Below, one piece after another: positions 52,855 to 62,050 of a DNA stretch of 64,000 nucleotides (position 1 is the first letter of the stretch; each line of letters starts with the position of its first letter). The position numbers and the translations under genes are program-made. Below the pieces are notes generated by a model. The model saw only the letters and a program-made list of their open reading frames with translations. It did not search any database and was not told the origin of the DNA. Origin of the DNA: Silicimonas sp963779765. GTDB lineage: Bacteria > Pseudomonadota > Alphaproteobacteria > Rhodobacterales > Rhodobacteraceae. Location of the stretch: assembly GCA_963779765.1 (NCBI GenBank), contig CAVZZP010000001.1:496001-560000 (forward strand), given 5' to 3'.

Positions 52855-52887
52855 AACGGCCCGTCTCCTGACCGGAGGCGGGCCGTT
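52855..52887 (+). terminator. Intrinsic terminator of sat-cysC
   Basis: AACGGCCCG (52855-52863) pairs with CGGGCCGTT (52879-52887), with further pairing inside (CTCC/GGAG), followed by CTCTTTCGTG. A typical GC stem with a T-rich end, 21 bases after the stop. Confidence 0.85.
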
Positions 52888-52920
52888 CTCTTTCGTGTCC
52901 CTGTCCCGGAGACTTAAAAG

Positions 52921-52942
52921 GCCCGGGCGCGTACGCCCGGGC
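52921..52942 (-). terminator. Intrinsic terminator of glnK-amtB
   Basis: GCCCGGGCG (52921-52929) pairs with CGCCCGGGC (52934-52942) around a 4-base loop. On the minus strand CTTTTAAG follows directly. 27 bases after the amtB stop. Confidence 0.85.
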
Positions 52943-52969
52943 AGATAGGCCACATCAGGGGGAGGACCG

Positions 52970-54316
52970 TCAGTAGCTGTAAGCGCTTTCGCCGTGGCTC
53001 GTCTGGTCGAGGCCCTGGCGCTCTTCCTCTTCGGTCACGCGCAGGCCCATCAGGCCCTTCACAACCATGAAGAGGATGAAGGAGACCACACCGCACCAGA
53101 CCACCGTCACCAGCACAGCCTGGATCTGGATCATCGTCTGGCCTGCGAGCGAGTAGTCGTCGCCCCCAGTCCCGCCGAGGCCCGGAGCGGTGAAGATGCC
53201 CGTGCCGACGGCGCCGATGATGCCACCGATGCCGTGGATGCCGAACACGTCGAGGCTGTCATCATAGCCGAACTTGTTCTTGATGACGGCCACGAAGAAG
53301 TAGCAGCCGAGCGACGCGACGGCGCCGAGGACGATCGCCCCGATCGGGCCTACCGTGCCGCAGGCCGGCGTGATCGCGACGAGACCGGCGATCATGCCCG
53401 AGGCGGCGCCCAGCATGGACGAGTGCTTGCGGGTCATCTTCTCGATGATGTTCCAGGCGAGGATTGCACCAGCCGTGGCAAGGAAGGTGTTGATCATCGC
53501 GAGGCCCGCACCGCCGTTCGCCTCGAGGTTCGACCCCGCGTTGAAGCCGAACCAGCCGACCCAGAGGATCGCGGCTCCGACAAGCGTCAGCGTCATCGAG
53601 TGCGGCGCCATGTTGTCCTTCCGGAAGCCGACGCGCGGCCCGATGAGGATGCAGCCGACGAGTGCCGCGATGCCCGCGTTGATGTGGACCACGGTGCCGC
53701 CCGCGAAATCGATGGCGCCCCAGTTGAAGATCAGGCCGGAGGCGTCCCAAACCATGTGCGCGACGGGGAAGTAGACGAACGTCACCCAGAGCGCGATGAA
53801 GACCATAAGCGAGCCGAACTTGATGCGTTCGGCGAAAGCGCCGACGATCAGCGCCGGCGTGATCGCCGCGAAGGTCATCTGGAAGGCGATGAAGACGTAC
53901 TCGGGTATCACCACCCCTTCGGTGAATGTCGCGGCCATTGAATCTGCCGTCACACCCGACAGGAACAGCTTGCCCATGCCGCCCCAGTACGGCGAGGTGC
54001 CGCCGCCGAAAGCGAAGGAATAGCCCCACAGCGCCCAGATCACCATGCACATGGCAGAGATGGTCGTGCACTGCATGAGGACCGACAGCATGTTCTTCGA
54101 CCGTACGAGACCGCCGTAGAACAGGGCGAGGCCCGGCAGGATCATGAACAGGACGAGAAGCGTCGCGGTCATCATCCAGGCGACATCGCCCTTGTCCATC
54201 GTCTCGGCGACCGCTTCGGTGACTGCCTCGGCTGTGGCGGCCTCCTGCGCCAGCGCCGGAAGGGCCGAGAGAAGCGTCGCCGCACCTACCAGCCCGAGAG
54301 TTTTCTTCAGTTCCAT
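52970..54316 (-). CDS. amtB: Ammonium transporter AmtB
   Basis: Conducts ammonium across the inner membrane. The protein has 448 residues: a cleavable signal (LGLVGAATLLSALPALAQE), an extended acidic linker, then 11 helices. Motifs are LFYGGLVRSKNMLSVLMQ, DFAGGTVVHINAGIAALVG with the pore His, LWVGWFGFNAGSN, and VFGIHGIGGIIGAVGTGIF with the second His. It follows glnK by 30 bases; GlnK blocks the channel in nitrogen-rich cells. Confidence 0.97.
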   Translation of the reverse strand: MELKKTLGLVGAATLLSALPALAQEAATAEAVTEAVAETMDKGDVAWMMTATLLVLFMILPGLALFYGGLVRSKNMLSVLMQCTTISAMCMVIWALWGYSFAFGGGTSPYWGGMGKLFLSGVTADSMAATFTEGVVIPEYVFIAFQMTFAAITPALIVGAFAERIKFGSLMVFIALWVTFVYFPVAHMVWDASGLIFNWGAIDFAGGTVVHINAGIAALVGCILIGPRVGFRKDNMAPHSMTLTLVGAAILWVGWFGFNAGSNLEANGGAGLAMINTFLATAGAILAWNIIEKMTRKHSSMLGAASGMIAGLVAITPACGTVGPIGAIVLGAVASLGCYFFVAVIKNKFGYDDSLDVFGIHGIGGIIGAVGTGIFTAPGLGGTGGDDYSLAGQTMIQIQAVLVTVVWCGVVSFILFMVVKGLMGLRVTEEEERQGLDQTSHGESAYSY

Positions 54317-54346
54317 CTATCTACCCCTTGGTCGGTATGGTGCGAT

Positions 54347-54685
54347 TCAGATCGCGTCTTCATTGGTCTCGCCCGTACGCACGCGCACGGCAGACTGAAC
54401 GTCGAGGACGAAAATCTTGCCGTCGCCGATCTTGTCGGTCTTGGCGGTCGAGGCGATCGTCTCGACGACCTGGTCGGCCATTGAGGAAGGCACCACGATC
54501 TCGAGCTTGACCTTCGGCACGAAGTTCACGGCATATTCCGCACCCCGGTAGATTTCAGTGTGTCCCGACTGTGAGCCGAAACCCTTGATTTCGGTCACCA
54601 TCATGCCGCGCACCCCGATCGAGGTGAGCGCTTCGCGCACCTCTTCGAGCTTGAACGGCTTGATCGCTGCGATGATGAGTTTCAT
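54347..54685 (-). CDS. glnK: P-II nitrogen regulatory protein GlnK
   Basis: A 112-residue trimeric signal protein starting MKLIIAAIKPFKLEEVREAL. The T-loop holds the uridylylated Tyr in GFGSQSGHTEIYRGAEY, and the C-terminal signature is KIGDGKIFVLDVQSAVRVRTGE (split at about 89-108). Linkage to amtB identifies it as GlnK rather than GlnB. An NtrC-type site lies upstream. Confidence 0.96.
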   Translation of the reverse strand: MKLIIAAIKPFKLEEVREALTSIGVRGMMVTEIKGFGSQSGHTEIYRGAEYAVNFVPKVKLEIVVPSSMADQVVETIASTAKTDKIGDGKIFVLDVQSAVRVRTGETNEDAI

Positions 54686-54816
54686 GGATCCCCTTCCGCA
54701 TGATCGCGGCGCACTCCACGCCGCACTCGTGGTCCGACATGACGGCTCAACGAGGGGGCTCACAAGCGCGAGGCTGACCGGGAAATGCTTAGGAAAGGCT
54801 TATGTGGAACAATATT

Positions 54817-54833
54817 TGCACAATTAATGTGCT
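54817..54833. promoter_or_regulatory. NtrC-type site upstream of glnK-amtB
   Basis: TGCAC-AATTAAT-GTGCT matches the NtrC consensus TGCAC-N7-GTGCA at 9 of 10 positions. It lies about 140 bases from glnK and about 130 from the divergent PBP gene, in AT-rich sequence. Nitrogen-starvation control of glnK-amtB is the expected role; no convincing sigma-54 -24/-12 pair follows. Confidence 0.65.
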
Positions 54834-54954
54834 TTGATTAATTTTTGTGCGACGTGAGGATGAGCGCGTCCCCGACGTCTGCACGTTTGCCGCTCCACTT
54901 CGGAGAGTCTTCGCATTATGTTGGCCGTCGAGGCAGGAACAATGGACCGGGCGT

Positions 54955-57093
54955 ATGAGTAGCTCGAACGGGAAGCGGCCCTTGGTCGCCGACAAGCGCG
55001 CGACTTCGCGCAAACCGAAATCAAAGCCCGCGCCAGCGCGAGCGAAAAAGCCGCGCCGTGTCCGCGCGGCGAGCCGCAACCCGGTTGTCTGGCTTTTCCG
55101 CACAGTCGTTCGACTTGTCTGGGGCGTGGGTTGGCGCGTCGGTGCGCTGGTCTTCATCGTGACGGCGCTGGCCGTCATCTATTATGCAGCGACACTGCCC
55201 CCCGTCAGTGCCCTGGTCGACGGGCGGTCGCGCGGCTCGGTCACGCTTCTCGACCGCGACAACACGGTGTTCGCCTGGCGAGGTGAGCAGTTTGGCGGCC
55301 AGATCAGCGCCGACACCGTATCTCCGCATCTGCGGAATGCCGTCGTCGCGACGGAAGACAAGCGGTTCTACAGCCACTTCGGCCTCTCACCGCGGGGCGT
55401 CGCCAGCGCCGTCCGCATCAACTTGGCCGAAGGACGCGGGCCCCTGTCGGGCAACGGCGGCTCGACGATCACGCAACAGGTCGCGAAGCTTCTCTGCCTC
55501 GGCGTGCCCTACAATCCCGAAAGCGGGATGACCGAGGCCGAGTACGAGACCGAATGCCGTCGAACCACCCTTGGCCGGAAGATCAAGGAAGCCGTCTACG
55601 CCATGGCAATGGAACTGCGGTACTCTAAGGATGATATCCTTTCGATTTACCTCAACCGCGCCTACCTGGGCGCCGGCGCGCGCGGCTTCGAAGCTGCGGC
55701 GCAACGCTACTTCGGCAGGTCGGCGAACGAACTTCTGCCCTCTGAAGCGGCGATGCTGGCCGGCCTGCTCAAGGCGCCAAGCCGCTATGCCCCGACCGCC
55801 AACCTTCAGCTCAGCCGGGACCGTGCGGCCACCATCGTCAAGCTCATGGAGGAGCAGGGCTATCTGACCGCCGCCGAGGCCGAAGAGGCGCGACGGTCGC
55901 CCGCGACGCTCTCCGAAGCGGCCGAGGCGCGGGCGGGGGGCTATTTCGCCGATTGGGTCATGGACATGGGCCCAACCTTCCTGACCGAGGAGACGACCGA
56001 GGACGTGGTTATCCAGACCACCTTTGACCAGCGCATTCAAAAAGCGGCCGAGGAGGGTCTTCAGTACATCTTCGACAACAAGGTTCGCGATGGGTCCGAG
56101 GCGCAGGCGGCCATCGTGGTGATGTCAGCCGACGGCGCGGTACGCGCGATGGTCGGCGGGCGCAAGTTCAAGGGAGTTGCAGGCCAGTTCAACCGGGCGA
56201 TCCAGGCGAAACGCCAGACCGGCTCGGCGTTCAAGCCCTTCGTCTATGCCGCAGCGCTGGATATGGGCTTTCCGCCGAACACGACCGTTCGTGACGAACC
56301 CTACTGCCTCGACGTACCGGGATCGGGCGAGTGGTGCCCCGAGAACTATACGCGCACCTTCGTCGGCACGGTCACGCTGACGCAGGCTCTGGCGCAATCG
56401 CTGAATGTTCCAGCCGTAAAGGTCTTCGAGCGGGTCGGCCGCGAGGCCGTCGTCAAGATCGCCGCCGACTTCGGACTGGAAAGCGACATCGCGGTCGGGC
56501 CGGCCGTGGCGCTCGGCTCGTCCGAGTCAACCCTTCTCGAAATGACCCGGGCCTATGCGGGCATCCTGAACGGGGGCTCCTCCGTCGATCCCTACGGGCT
56601 GATCGAACTGCGGCTCAAGGGCGAGGAGAAGCCACTGCTCGTCCAGGAAGGCGGCATCGGCGAGCGCGTCATTCAGGAAAGTGCAGCACGACAGCTTACC
56701 TTCATGATGAACCAGGCGATGGAAGTCGGGACGGGAACTCGAGCCCGGCTCGAAGGAAGACCGGCCGCAGGCAAGACGGGGACCACCAGCGCGTCGAGGG
56801 ATGCCTGGTTCGTGGGGTTCACGGCCGACTACGTCGCGGGCGTCTGGATGGGATACGACGACAACACACCCCTGACCGGCGTGTCAGGCGGGGGTCTTCC
56901 CGCCGAGATCTGGCACGAGGTGATGACGCGCGTCCACGAAGGGCTTCCCGTACACGATTTGCCGATGGAAGCGCCTCAGGCGGTCGCACAACAAGCAGAG
57001 CCCAGTCGCCAGCAGCCGACGCGAAACCAGCCCGGAAATCAGACCGAGCGTGTCATCATCAACATCCTGAACGAACTCTTCGGTTCGCGCTAA
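54955..57093 (+). CDS. Class A (1A-type) penicillin-binding protein
   Basis: Bifunctional peptidoglycan glycosyltransferase and transpeptidase of 712 residues. It has a basic cytoplasmic tail (about 1-50), one membrane helix (about 60-82), then GT51 with ATEDKRFYSHFG and GNGGSTITQQVAKLL. The transpeptidase has TGSAFKPFVY (SxxK), SLN and KTGTT. The Gln/Pro-rich tail ends in NILNELFGSR. ATG 54955 follows a GGACCGGGCG stretch. Divergent from glnK; its stop overlaps the convergent GNAT gene by 4 bases. Confidence 0.95.
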   Translation: MSSSNGKRPLVADKRATSRKPKSKPAPARAKKPRRVRAASRNPVVWLFRTVVRLVWGVGWRVGALVFIVTALAVIYYAATLPPVSALVDGRSRGSVTLLDRDNTVFAWRGEQFGGQISADTVSPHLRNAVVATEDKRFYSHFGLSPRGVASAVRINLAEGRGPLSGNGGSTITQQVAKLLCLGVPYNPESGMTEAEYETECRRTTLGRKIKEAVYAMAMELRYSKDDILSIYLNRAYLGAGARGFEAAAQRYFGRSANELLPSEAAMLAGLLKAPSRYAPTANLQLSRDRAATIVKLMEEQGYLTAAEAEEARRSPATLSEAAEARAGGYFADWVMDMGPTFLTEETTEDVVIQTTFDQRIQKAAEEGLQYIFDNKVRDGSEAQAAIVVMSADGAVRAMVGGRKFKGVAGQFNRAIQAKRQTGSAFKPFVYAAALDMGFPPNTTVRDEPYCLDVPGSGEWCPENYTRTFVGTVTLTQALAQSLNVPAVKVFERVGREAVVKIAADFGLESDIAVGPAVALGSSESTLLEMTRAYAGILNGGSSVDPYGLIELRLKGEEKPLLVQEGGIGERVIQESAARQLTFMMNQAMEVGTGTRARLEGRPAAGKTGTTSASRDAWFVGFTADYVAGVWMGYDDNTPLTGVSGGGLPAEIWHEVMTRVHEGLPVHDLPMEAPQAVAQQAEPSRQQPTRNQPGNQTERVIINILNELFGSR

Positions 57094-57539
57094 AGGGACT
57101 TCTTGAAGCCGAGGTGCGTGTCCTCGTAGCCCGCGCGGCGATAGAAGTCGTGCGCGCGGTCGCGAATGCGGTTCGTCGTGAACTGAAGGAGCGTCGCACC
57201 GCCGGCCTTGGCCCTTGCCTCGGCGTCCGCCAGAAGCGCGGCACCGATGCCGCCGCCGCGAAGGTCGGTCGCCACGCGCACACCTTCGATCTGCGCGCGC
57301 GTCGCGGCGTTCAGCGAGATGCCATGAAGGATCGTCAACTGGTAGGTTGCGACGATGCGGCCCGTCTCGTCCTGACCGACGATGAGCCGGTTGAAGCCGT
57401 CCCGTGCCATGGTGCGGAACGCCTCCCTGTACCTGACAAGGTCGCCCCCTTCGCGACCTTTCCCGAGCGCGTCATCCGTGAGAAGCTCAACAACGGCCGG
57501 CAGATCGCCCTCGACAGCCTCGCGGAAGGTGACGGTCAC
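57090..57539 (-). CDS. GNAT-family N-acetyltransferase
   Basis: A 149-residue protein. The acetyl-CoA loop is ATDLRGGGIGAALLADAE (about 89-106), with IEGVRV as the preceding beta strand and FYRRAGYEDTHLGFKKSL at the end. The acceptor is unknown. It overlaps trpF by 4 bases, so it is the second gene of that unit. Confidence 0.92.
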   Translation of the reverse strand: MTVTFREAVEGDLPAVVELLTDDALGKGREGGDLVRYREAFRTMARDGFNRLIVGQDETGRIVATYQLTILHGISLNAATRAQIEGVRVATDLRGGGIGAALLADAEARAKAGGATLLQFTTNRIRDRAHDFYRRAGYEDTHLGFKKSL

Positions 57540-58177
57540 CGGAGTGCGTCCACGAATGACTTGATGTGCCCCAGGTCCTTGACGCCCGGCGCGCTCTCGA
57601 CACCCGACGAGACATCCACCTGGCGCGCGCCCGTCAGCCCGACGGCTTCGGCGACATTTAGCGGTGTCAGTCCTCCCGCCAGCATCCAGGGCAATGACCA
57701 GCGGCGGTTCGCGATCAGGCGCCAGTCGAAGGACAGACCGTTCCCGCCCGGCAGCGCGCCTGCGGTCGGAGGCTTCGCATCGATGAGGATCTGGTCGGCG
57801 ACGGCAGCGAAATCGTCGATCCGAGACAGGTCGGCCGCATCTGCGATGCCGATCGCCTTCATCACGGGCAAACCATATCGCTTCCGCACCTCGGTCACAC
57901 GCTCGGGCGTCTCGCTGCCGTGAAGCTGAAGCATGTCGAGCGGCACAAGACGGTCGATCTCGTCGAGCAACGCGTCGTCGGCATCGACCACAAGCCCGAC
58001 CTTGGCGACACCGGACGGCACTTCAATGGAAAGCGCGCGCGCCTCGTCAGGCGTCACGGCGCGCGGCGATCTCGGATAGAACACGAATCCGACATAGGAG
58101 GCACCCGCCTCCGCTGCGGCGGCGACGGCTTCGGGGGTCCTGAGACCGCAAATCTTGACGCGGACGGTGGATTGCAT
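57536..58177 (-). CDS. trpF: Phosphoribosylanthranilate isomerase
   Basis: Third step of the tryptophan branch from anthranilate. The protein has 213 residues and a TIM barrel. Motifs are VKICGLRTPEAVAAA with the catalytic Cys, GFVFYPRSPRAV, LQLHGSETPE, LPGGNGLSFDWRL and VDVSSGVESAPGVKD. The trpB gene, often found downstream, is not here. Confidence 0.96.
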   Translation of the reverse strand: MQSTVRVKICGLRTPEAVAAAAEAGASYVGFVFYPRSPRAVTPDEARALSIEVPSGVAKVGLVVDADDALLDEIDRLVPLDMLQLHGSETPERVTEVRKRYGLPVMKAIGIADAADLSRIDDFAAVADQILIDAKPPTAGALPGGNGLSFDWRLIANRRWSLPWMLAGGLTPLNVAEAVGLTGARQVDVSSGVESAPGVKDLGHIKSFVDALR

Positions 58178-58198
58178 GGGCGCGGTTTAGCGCGCCCG

Positions 58199-58543
58199 TC
58201 AGCGACCCTCAAGCAGCGCGAGGACGTCGTCACCCTTTTCCGGCGAGGGAGAGACACGCTGCACTTCCTGTTCAAGCCGCACGCGCTCACGCCGTTCGTG
58301 CACGGCAGTAGCGCGATGCTTGTGCTCGCGCACCCATTCCCAGACGAAACCAAAGAGAAGGCCGACGATCGCCGCGATGAGAAGATAGGCGAAGGCCGGC
58401 AGCGTTCCCTCCCAGTTGAATCCGAGAAGACGAGCCAGGTCATCGGGCAGAAGCCTGAGCGTCAGAGGTTGGATATTCGCCACCGCCACCACGATCATCA
58501 CGATCGCTATCAGGGCCAGGACGATCAGCTTGATCAGGCGCAT
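58199..58543 (-). CDS. lapA: LapA-domain (DUF1049) membrane protein
   Basis: A 114-residue protein with two membrane helices (about 4-22 and 47-68) and a charged C-terminal coiled coil (REHKHRATAVHERRERVRLE). The ANIQPLTLRLLP element is typical. In E. coli LapA takes part in control of lipopolysaccharide assembly. One base after ihfB, so co-transcribed with it and followed by trpF. Confidence 0.88.
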   Translation of the reverse strand: MRLIKLIVLALIAIVMIVVAVANIQPLTLRLLPDDLARLLGFNWEGTLPAFAYLLIAAIVGLLFGFVWEWVREHKHRATAVHERRERVRLEQEVQRVSPSPEKGDDVLALLEGR

Positions 58544-58544
58544 G

Positions 58545-58826
58545 TCACTTCCCGTTCAGTCGGTCCCGCAAAAGCTTGCCCGTCTTGAAGAACGGGACAT
58601 GCTTCTCTTCGACCTCTACGCTGTCGCCCGTGCGCGGGTTCCGTCCGACGCGCCCGTCGCGCTTTTTGACCGAGAAGGCGCCGAAGCCCCGAAGCTCGAC
58701 TCGGTCGCCGCGCGCCATCGCCTCGATGATCTCGTCGAAGATCGTGGCCACGATCCGCTCGACGTCGCGCTGATACAGATGAGGGTTCTCGTCGGCGATC
58801 TTCTGCACCAGCTCGGATTTGATCAT
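58545..58826 (-). CDS. ihfB: Integration host factor subunit beta
   Basis: A 93-residue DNA-bending protein starting MIKSELVQKIADENPHLYQR. The intercalating beta-arm is GRNPRTGDSVEVEEKHVPFFKTGK (split at about 61-84), and GFGAFSVKKRDGR is typical. Works with IhfA. The 220-base gap upstream (58827-59046) shows nothing I can name. Confidence 0.96.
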   Translation of the reverse strand: MIKSELVQKIADENPHLYQRDVERIVATIFDEIIEAMARGDRVELRGFGAFSVKKRDGRVGRNPRTGDSVEVEEKHVPFFKTGKLLRDRLNGK

Positions 58827-59046
58827 GAGGTCCCCCCATTTGTGCCGTCGTTATCCGCGGCTTCGAATACGGGGACTATAGGCCCAAACCTCGCTGCACG
58901 AAACAAGACTTCGCGTCGATTTCACGGGGATAAATGCGACTAAACGGCTGAATACGAGGGGGAAATACGCGAAGAGGCGCTTCGTTTCCGGCACTTTGGC
59001 CGCCTCGGCGACTTGCTGCGCCGCAGCTTTCCCGATTCGGAGCCGT

Positions 59047-59913
59047 CTACCCCGCCAGCTTGCGGTGAACCTCGTCGAGGTCGATCTCGCCGAGCGGCAT
59101 GGGGTTGCCGGGGTTCTCGAAGTCATATCGGAAGAGCTCGAAGTCGCGCTTGTAGATCTCCCAGATCAGGTGCTTGGCAAGATCGTCGAAAAAGTCCTCG
59201 ACCGGATACGCGCGCCTCGGGCCGTGTCCCTCACTCTCGTTGAAGCGCGGGATCGAGGCCAGGTCGACTGGCACCTTGACGTGAATGCTGTTCAGAACGT
59301 CCTGCATCCCCTCGTCGAATTTCTCGGTCCAGAAGATGCGGCCGTAGTGTCCCCCGTTCGCCACGAAGGTCGAGACATGGCCGGCCTGAGCCGACCAGTG
59401 GATGTCAGGATCCATCGGCTTGCGGAACCGGATCGTGTCGCGCGCGAACAGAAGAAAACGGCGGAACATCGCGATCTGGTCGAAGTCTCCCTCGACCTCG
59501 ATCCCGTATTGCTGTGCCAGTTGCGGAATCAGGCTGCCGCGATAGCGCTGACCGTTCCTCTGGACTCCGCAAATCTTGTCGAAGAACGACGAGAGGATGC
59601 GGGTGTAAGGATTTCGCACGCAGGTGAAGGCGAACGTGGATTTGCCTCGCACGGCGTCCATGATCGCGGACTGGCTATCGTCTTGAGCCCACTTGTGCAT
59701 CCCCTCGCGGGCGTCGTGGATGTCACCGTCGTAGAAATGCCCGTGGTCCGAAAAGTACATGATCTGGCCGATCGTCGAGCAGGCGCACTTCGGCACCACG
59801 CGATAGACGACGCTCTCGCTTTCGGTCATCCATGTGCCTGGGAAACCCACCGCCGAAACCCTTCCATTCCGCTTCTCGCTGTAATGCACCGGAGCGTGGC
59901 GGGAAAAAAGCAA
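59047..59913 (-). CDS. Sulfotransferase family 2 protein
   Basis: A 288-residue protein from ATG 59913 (MLFSRHAPVHYSEKRNGRVS). The PAPS 5'-phosphate loop is YRVVPKCACSTIGQIMYF, with K-CACS-T. The 3'-phosphate motif is FAFTCVRNPYTRILSSFFDK (about 112-131), the classic R-P-Y-R-LS type. Probably sulfates a cell-surface glycan; the acceptor is not known. It is divergent from the glycosyltransferase, which suggests a joint role in glycan modification. PAPS would come from Sat-CysC. Confidence 0.88.
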   Translation of the reverse strand: MLFSRHAPVHYSEKRNGRVSAVGFPGTWMTESESVVYRVVPKCACSTIGQIMYFSDHGHFYDGDIHDAREGMHKWAQDDSQSAIMDAVRGKSTFAFTCVRNPYTRILSSFFDKICGVQRNGQRYRGSLIPQLAQQYGIEVEGDFDQIAMFRRFLLFARDTIRFRKPMDPDIHWSAQAGHVSTFVANGGHYGRIFWTEKFDEGMQDVLNSIHVKVPVDLASIPRFNESEGHGPRRAYPVEDFFDDLAKHLIWEIYKRDFELFRYDFENPGNPMPLGEIDLDEVHRKLAG

Positions 59914-59990
59914 ACTTCCGAGGTTTCTTCAATCCTCCGACTCGGGTTAGACCGAAGACGCGGGCACAAGGGCAGGTGACGGGCGGGACA

Positions 59991-61568
59991 GTGGCGCAAA
60001 TCGCCTACATTCTTCTTTGCCACAAGGACGTGGAGTCAATCATCGCGCAGGCCACCCGCCTGACCGCGACAGGCGATGCCATGGCGATCCACTTCGACGC
60101 CCGAGCGCCGCGCGCCGACTATGACAGACTTCGCGAAGCCCTGTCCGACAATCCAAGGGTCGCCTTCCCCCGTCGTCGCCAGAAGTGCGGATGGGGCGAA
60201 TGGAGCCTTGTGGGCGCGACACTCGCGGCTGTGGAAGCCGCCGTAGAGGCTTTTCCGCGCGCGACGCACTTCTACATGCTTTCTGGCGACTGCATGCCGA
60301 TCAAGACGGCAGAATACGCGCGCGACTTTCTGGACCGCCGCGACGCCGACTTCATCGAAAGCTTCGATTTCCACAACTCGGACTGGATCAAGACCGGCTT
60401 CAAGGAAGAGCGTCTGATCTATCGCCACTGGTTCAACGAAAGGACGCAGCCCAAGCTGTTTTACGGCAGCCATGCGATCCAGAAGCGCCTCGCGCTGACG
60501 CGGCGTGTGCCGCGTGATATCCAGATGATGATCGGAAGCCAATGGTGGTGCCTGCGCCGTCAGACCATCGAAGCGATTCTCGACTTCATCCGGGAGCGTC
60601 GCGATGTGGTCCGCTTTTTCAAGACGACATGGATTCCCGACGAGACGTTCTTTCAGACCCTCGTGCGCCACCTGGTGCCCGAGGCTCAGATCGACAACCG
60701 CACGCTGACCTTCCTGATGTTCACCGACTACGGCATGCCGGTGACATTCTACAACGATCACTACGACCTTCTTCTGGCCCAGGACTTCCTCTTCGCGCGC
60801 AAGATCAGCGCCGAGGCGACCGACCTGAAAGCGAAGCTCGGCCGCCTCTACTCGCAAACCGGCGTCCGATTCCGTGTCTCGAACGAAGGCCGGCAACTCT
60901 TTACCTTCCTGACCGGCCGGGGCCGCGTCGGGGAACGCTTCACGCCACGCTTCTGGGAGAAAGACGCGACCATCGGGCGCGAGAGGTCTCTTCTGATCGT
61001 CACCTGCAAGAAATGGCACGTCGCCAAGCGTCTGCTCGACCGGATCGCCAAGGTGTCGAATCTGCCGGCAATCGAATACCTCTTCGACGAGGAGGCGACA
61101 CCGATGACCGACCTCGGAGGGATTCAGGCGACACTCGCGAAACGGACGCGCCACCGTCGCGCGCTGATGCGGATGCTGTTCGACTACTATGGGACCGACA
61201 GCCTCCTGATCTGTCTGGACCCTGCGAACATAGACCTGTTCCGCGACTTCTACTCCGACCGAAGCGAGACCCGGCTTCTCGAGATCGAGTGCAACTACAC
61301 CGACGACTACCTCGAAGGCCATGCCAAGCGCGTCGGCCTGGCGGGAGAGCACACGTCAGCCGAGACATTCCGGACCCTTTTGCCGACGATCCGCAACGAC
61401 GTGTTCCGCGAGAGCGAACTCATCCGTGACCAGAAGTTCCCCGAGTTCTATCGCATCCGCGAAAAGAACGATCCCGAGGACAACGTCGAGCCGCTTGCGA
61501 GCTTCCTCGGCATCGACCTTTCAAAAGCGCGCGAGATCGCTGCGACCGAACATCTCTTCGTCGACTGA
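59991..61568 (+). CDS. Branch-type (core-2/I) glycosyltransferase with DUF5928-like C-terminus
   Basis: A 525-residue protein from GTG 59991 (VAQIAYILLCHKDVESIIAQ). The N-terminal half (about 1-270) is the beta-1,6-GlcNAc-transferase 'Branch' fold, with ILLCHKD, VWGEWS-like CGWGEWSLVGATLAAVEAA, YMLSGDCMPIK and QWWCLRRQT. The C-terminal half (about 320-525) contains LIVTCKKWHVAKRLLDR and is the conserved domain seen in Rhodobacteraceae members. The acceptor is unknown. A ribosome site is poor (GGGCGGGACA). Confidence 0.87.
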   Translation: MAQIAYILLCHKDVESIIAQATRLTATGDAMAIHFDARAPRADYDRLREALSDNPRVAFPRRRQKCGWGEWSLVGATLAAVEAAVEAFPRATHFYMLSGDCMPIKTAEYARDFLDRRDADFIESFDFHNSDWIKTGFKEERLIYRHWFNERTQPKLFYGSHAIQKRLALTRRVPRDIQMMIGSQWWCLRRQTIEAILDFIRERRDVVRFFKTTWIPDETFFQTLVRHLVPEAQIDNRTLTFLMFTDYGMPVTFYNDHYDLLLAQDFLFARKISAEATDLKAKLGRLYSQTGVRFRVSNEGRQLFTFLTGRGRVGERFTPRFWEKDATIGRERSLLIVTCKKWHVAKRLLDRIAKVSNLPAIEYLFDEEATPMTDLGGIQATLAKRTRHRRALMRMLFDYYGTDSLLICLDPANIDLFRDFYSDRSETRLLEIECNYTDDYLEGHAKRVGLAGEHTSAETFRTLLPTIRNDVFRESELIRDQKFPEFYRIREKNDPEDNVEPLASFLGIDLSKAREIAATEHLFVD

Positions 61569-61576
61569 GGATAGAC

Positions 61577-61954
61577 ATGGCTTACACCTATGACGACCAG
61601 AACATCTTCGCGAAGATCCTTCGCGGCGAGATCCCCAACCGGACGGTGATCGAGACCGAGCACACGCTCGCCTTCGAGGACATCGCTCCCCAGGCGCCGC
61701 ACCATGTGCTGATGATCCCGAAAGGGCATTACGTTACGGCAGACCACTTTGCCGCCGAGGCGAGCGAGGCCGAAATCGTCGACTTCTGGCGGACGTTCGG
61801 CTCGATCTGCGCCGACCTCGGCGTCTCGCCCAATGTGGGAGACGGCTATCGCATCATCGCGAATTCCGGTCGGCACGGCGTCCAAGACGTTCCGCACTTC
61901 CATCTGCACATCCTCGCAGGCCGCCCACTTGGACGGATGCTGAAGGACGACTAA
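61577..61954 (+). CDS. HIT-family nucleotide-binding protein (HinT-like)
   Basis: A 125-residue protein. The triad is in VPHFHLHILAGR (about 105-116), with FAKILRGEIPNR at the start. Family members hydrolyse phosphoramidates of AMP. It begins 8 bases after the glycosyltransferase stop. Confidence 0.95.
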   Translation: MAYTYDDQNIFAKILRGEIPNRTVIETEHTLAFEDIAPQAPHHVLMIPKGHYVTADHFAAEASEAEIVDFWRTFGSICADLGVSPNVGDGYRIIANSGRHGVQDVPHFHLHILAGRPLGRMLKDD

Positions 61955-62050
61955 AACGCGGGAGCGGGGGCATCTGCGACACTGCCGCTCTTGCCCCCTC
62001 CACGCCTCCGTCTACTATGCCTTGATCGAAAGACGAGGCCGAACCGAACC

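Noticed and set aside
54790..54840. Sigma-54 promoter for glnK
   Set aside because: The best match on the minus strand (AAGCAC-N5-TTGT) departs from TGGCAC-N5-TTGC at key positions. Rhodobacter NtrC can also act with the housekeeping sigma factor.
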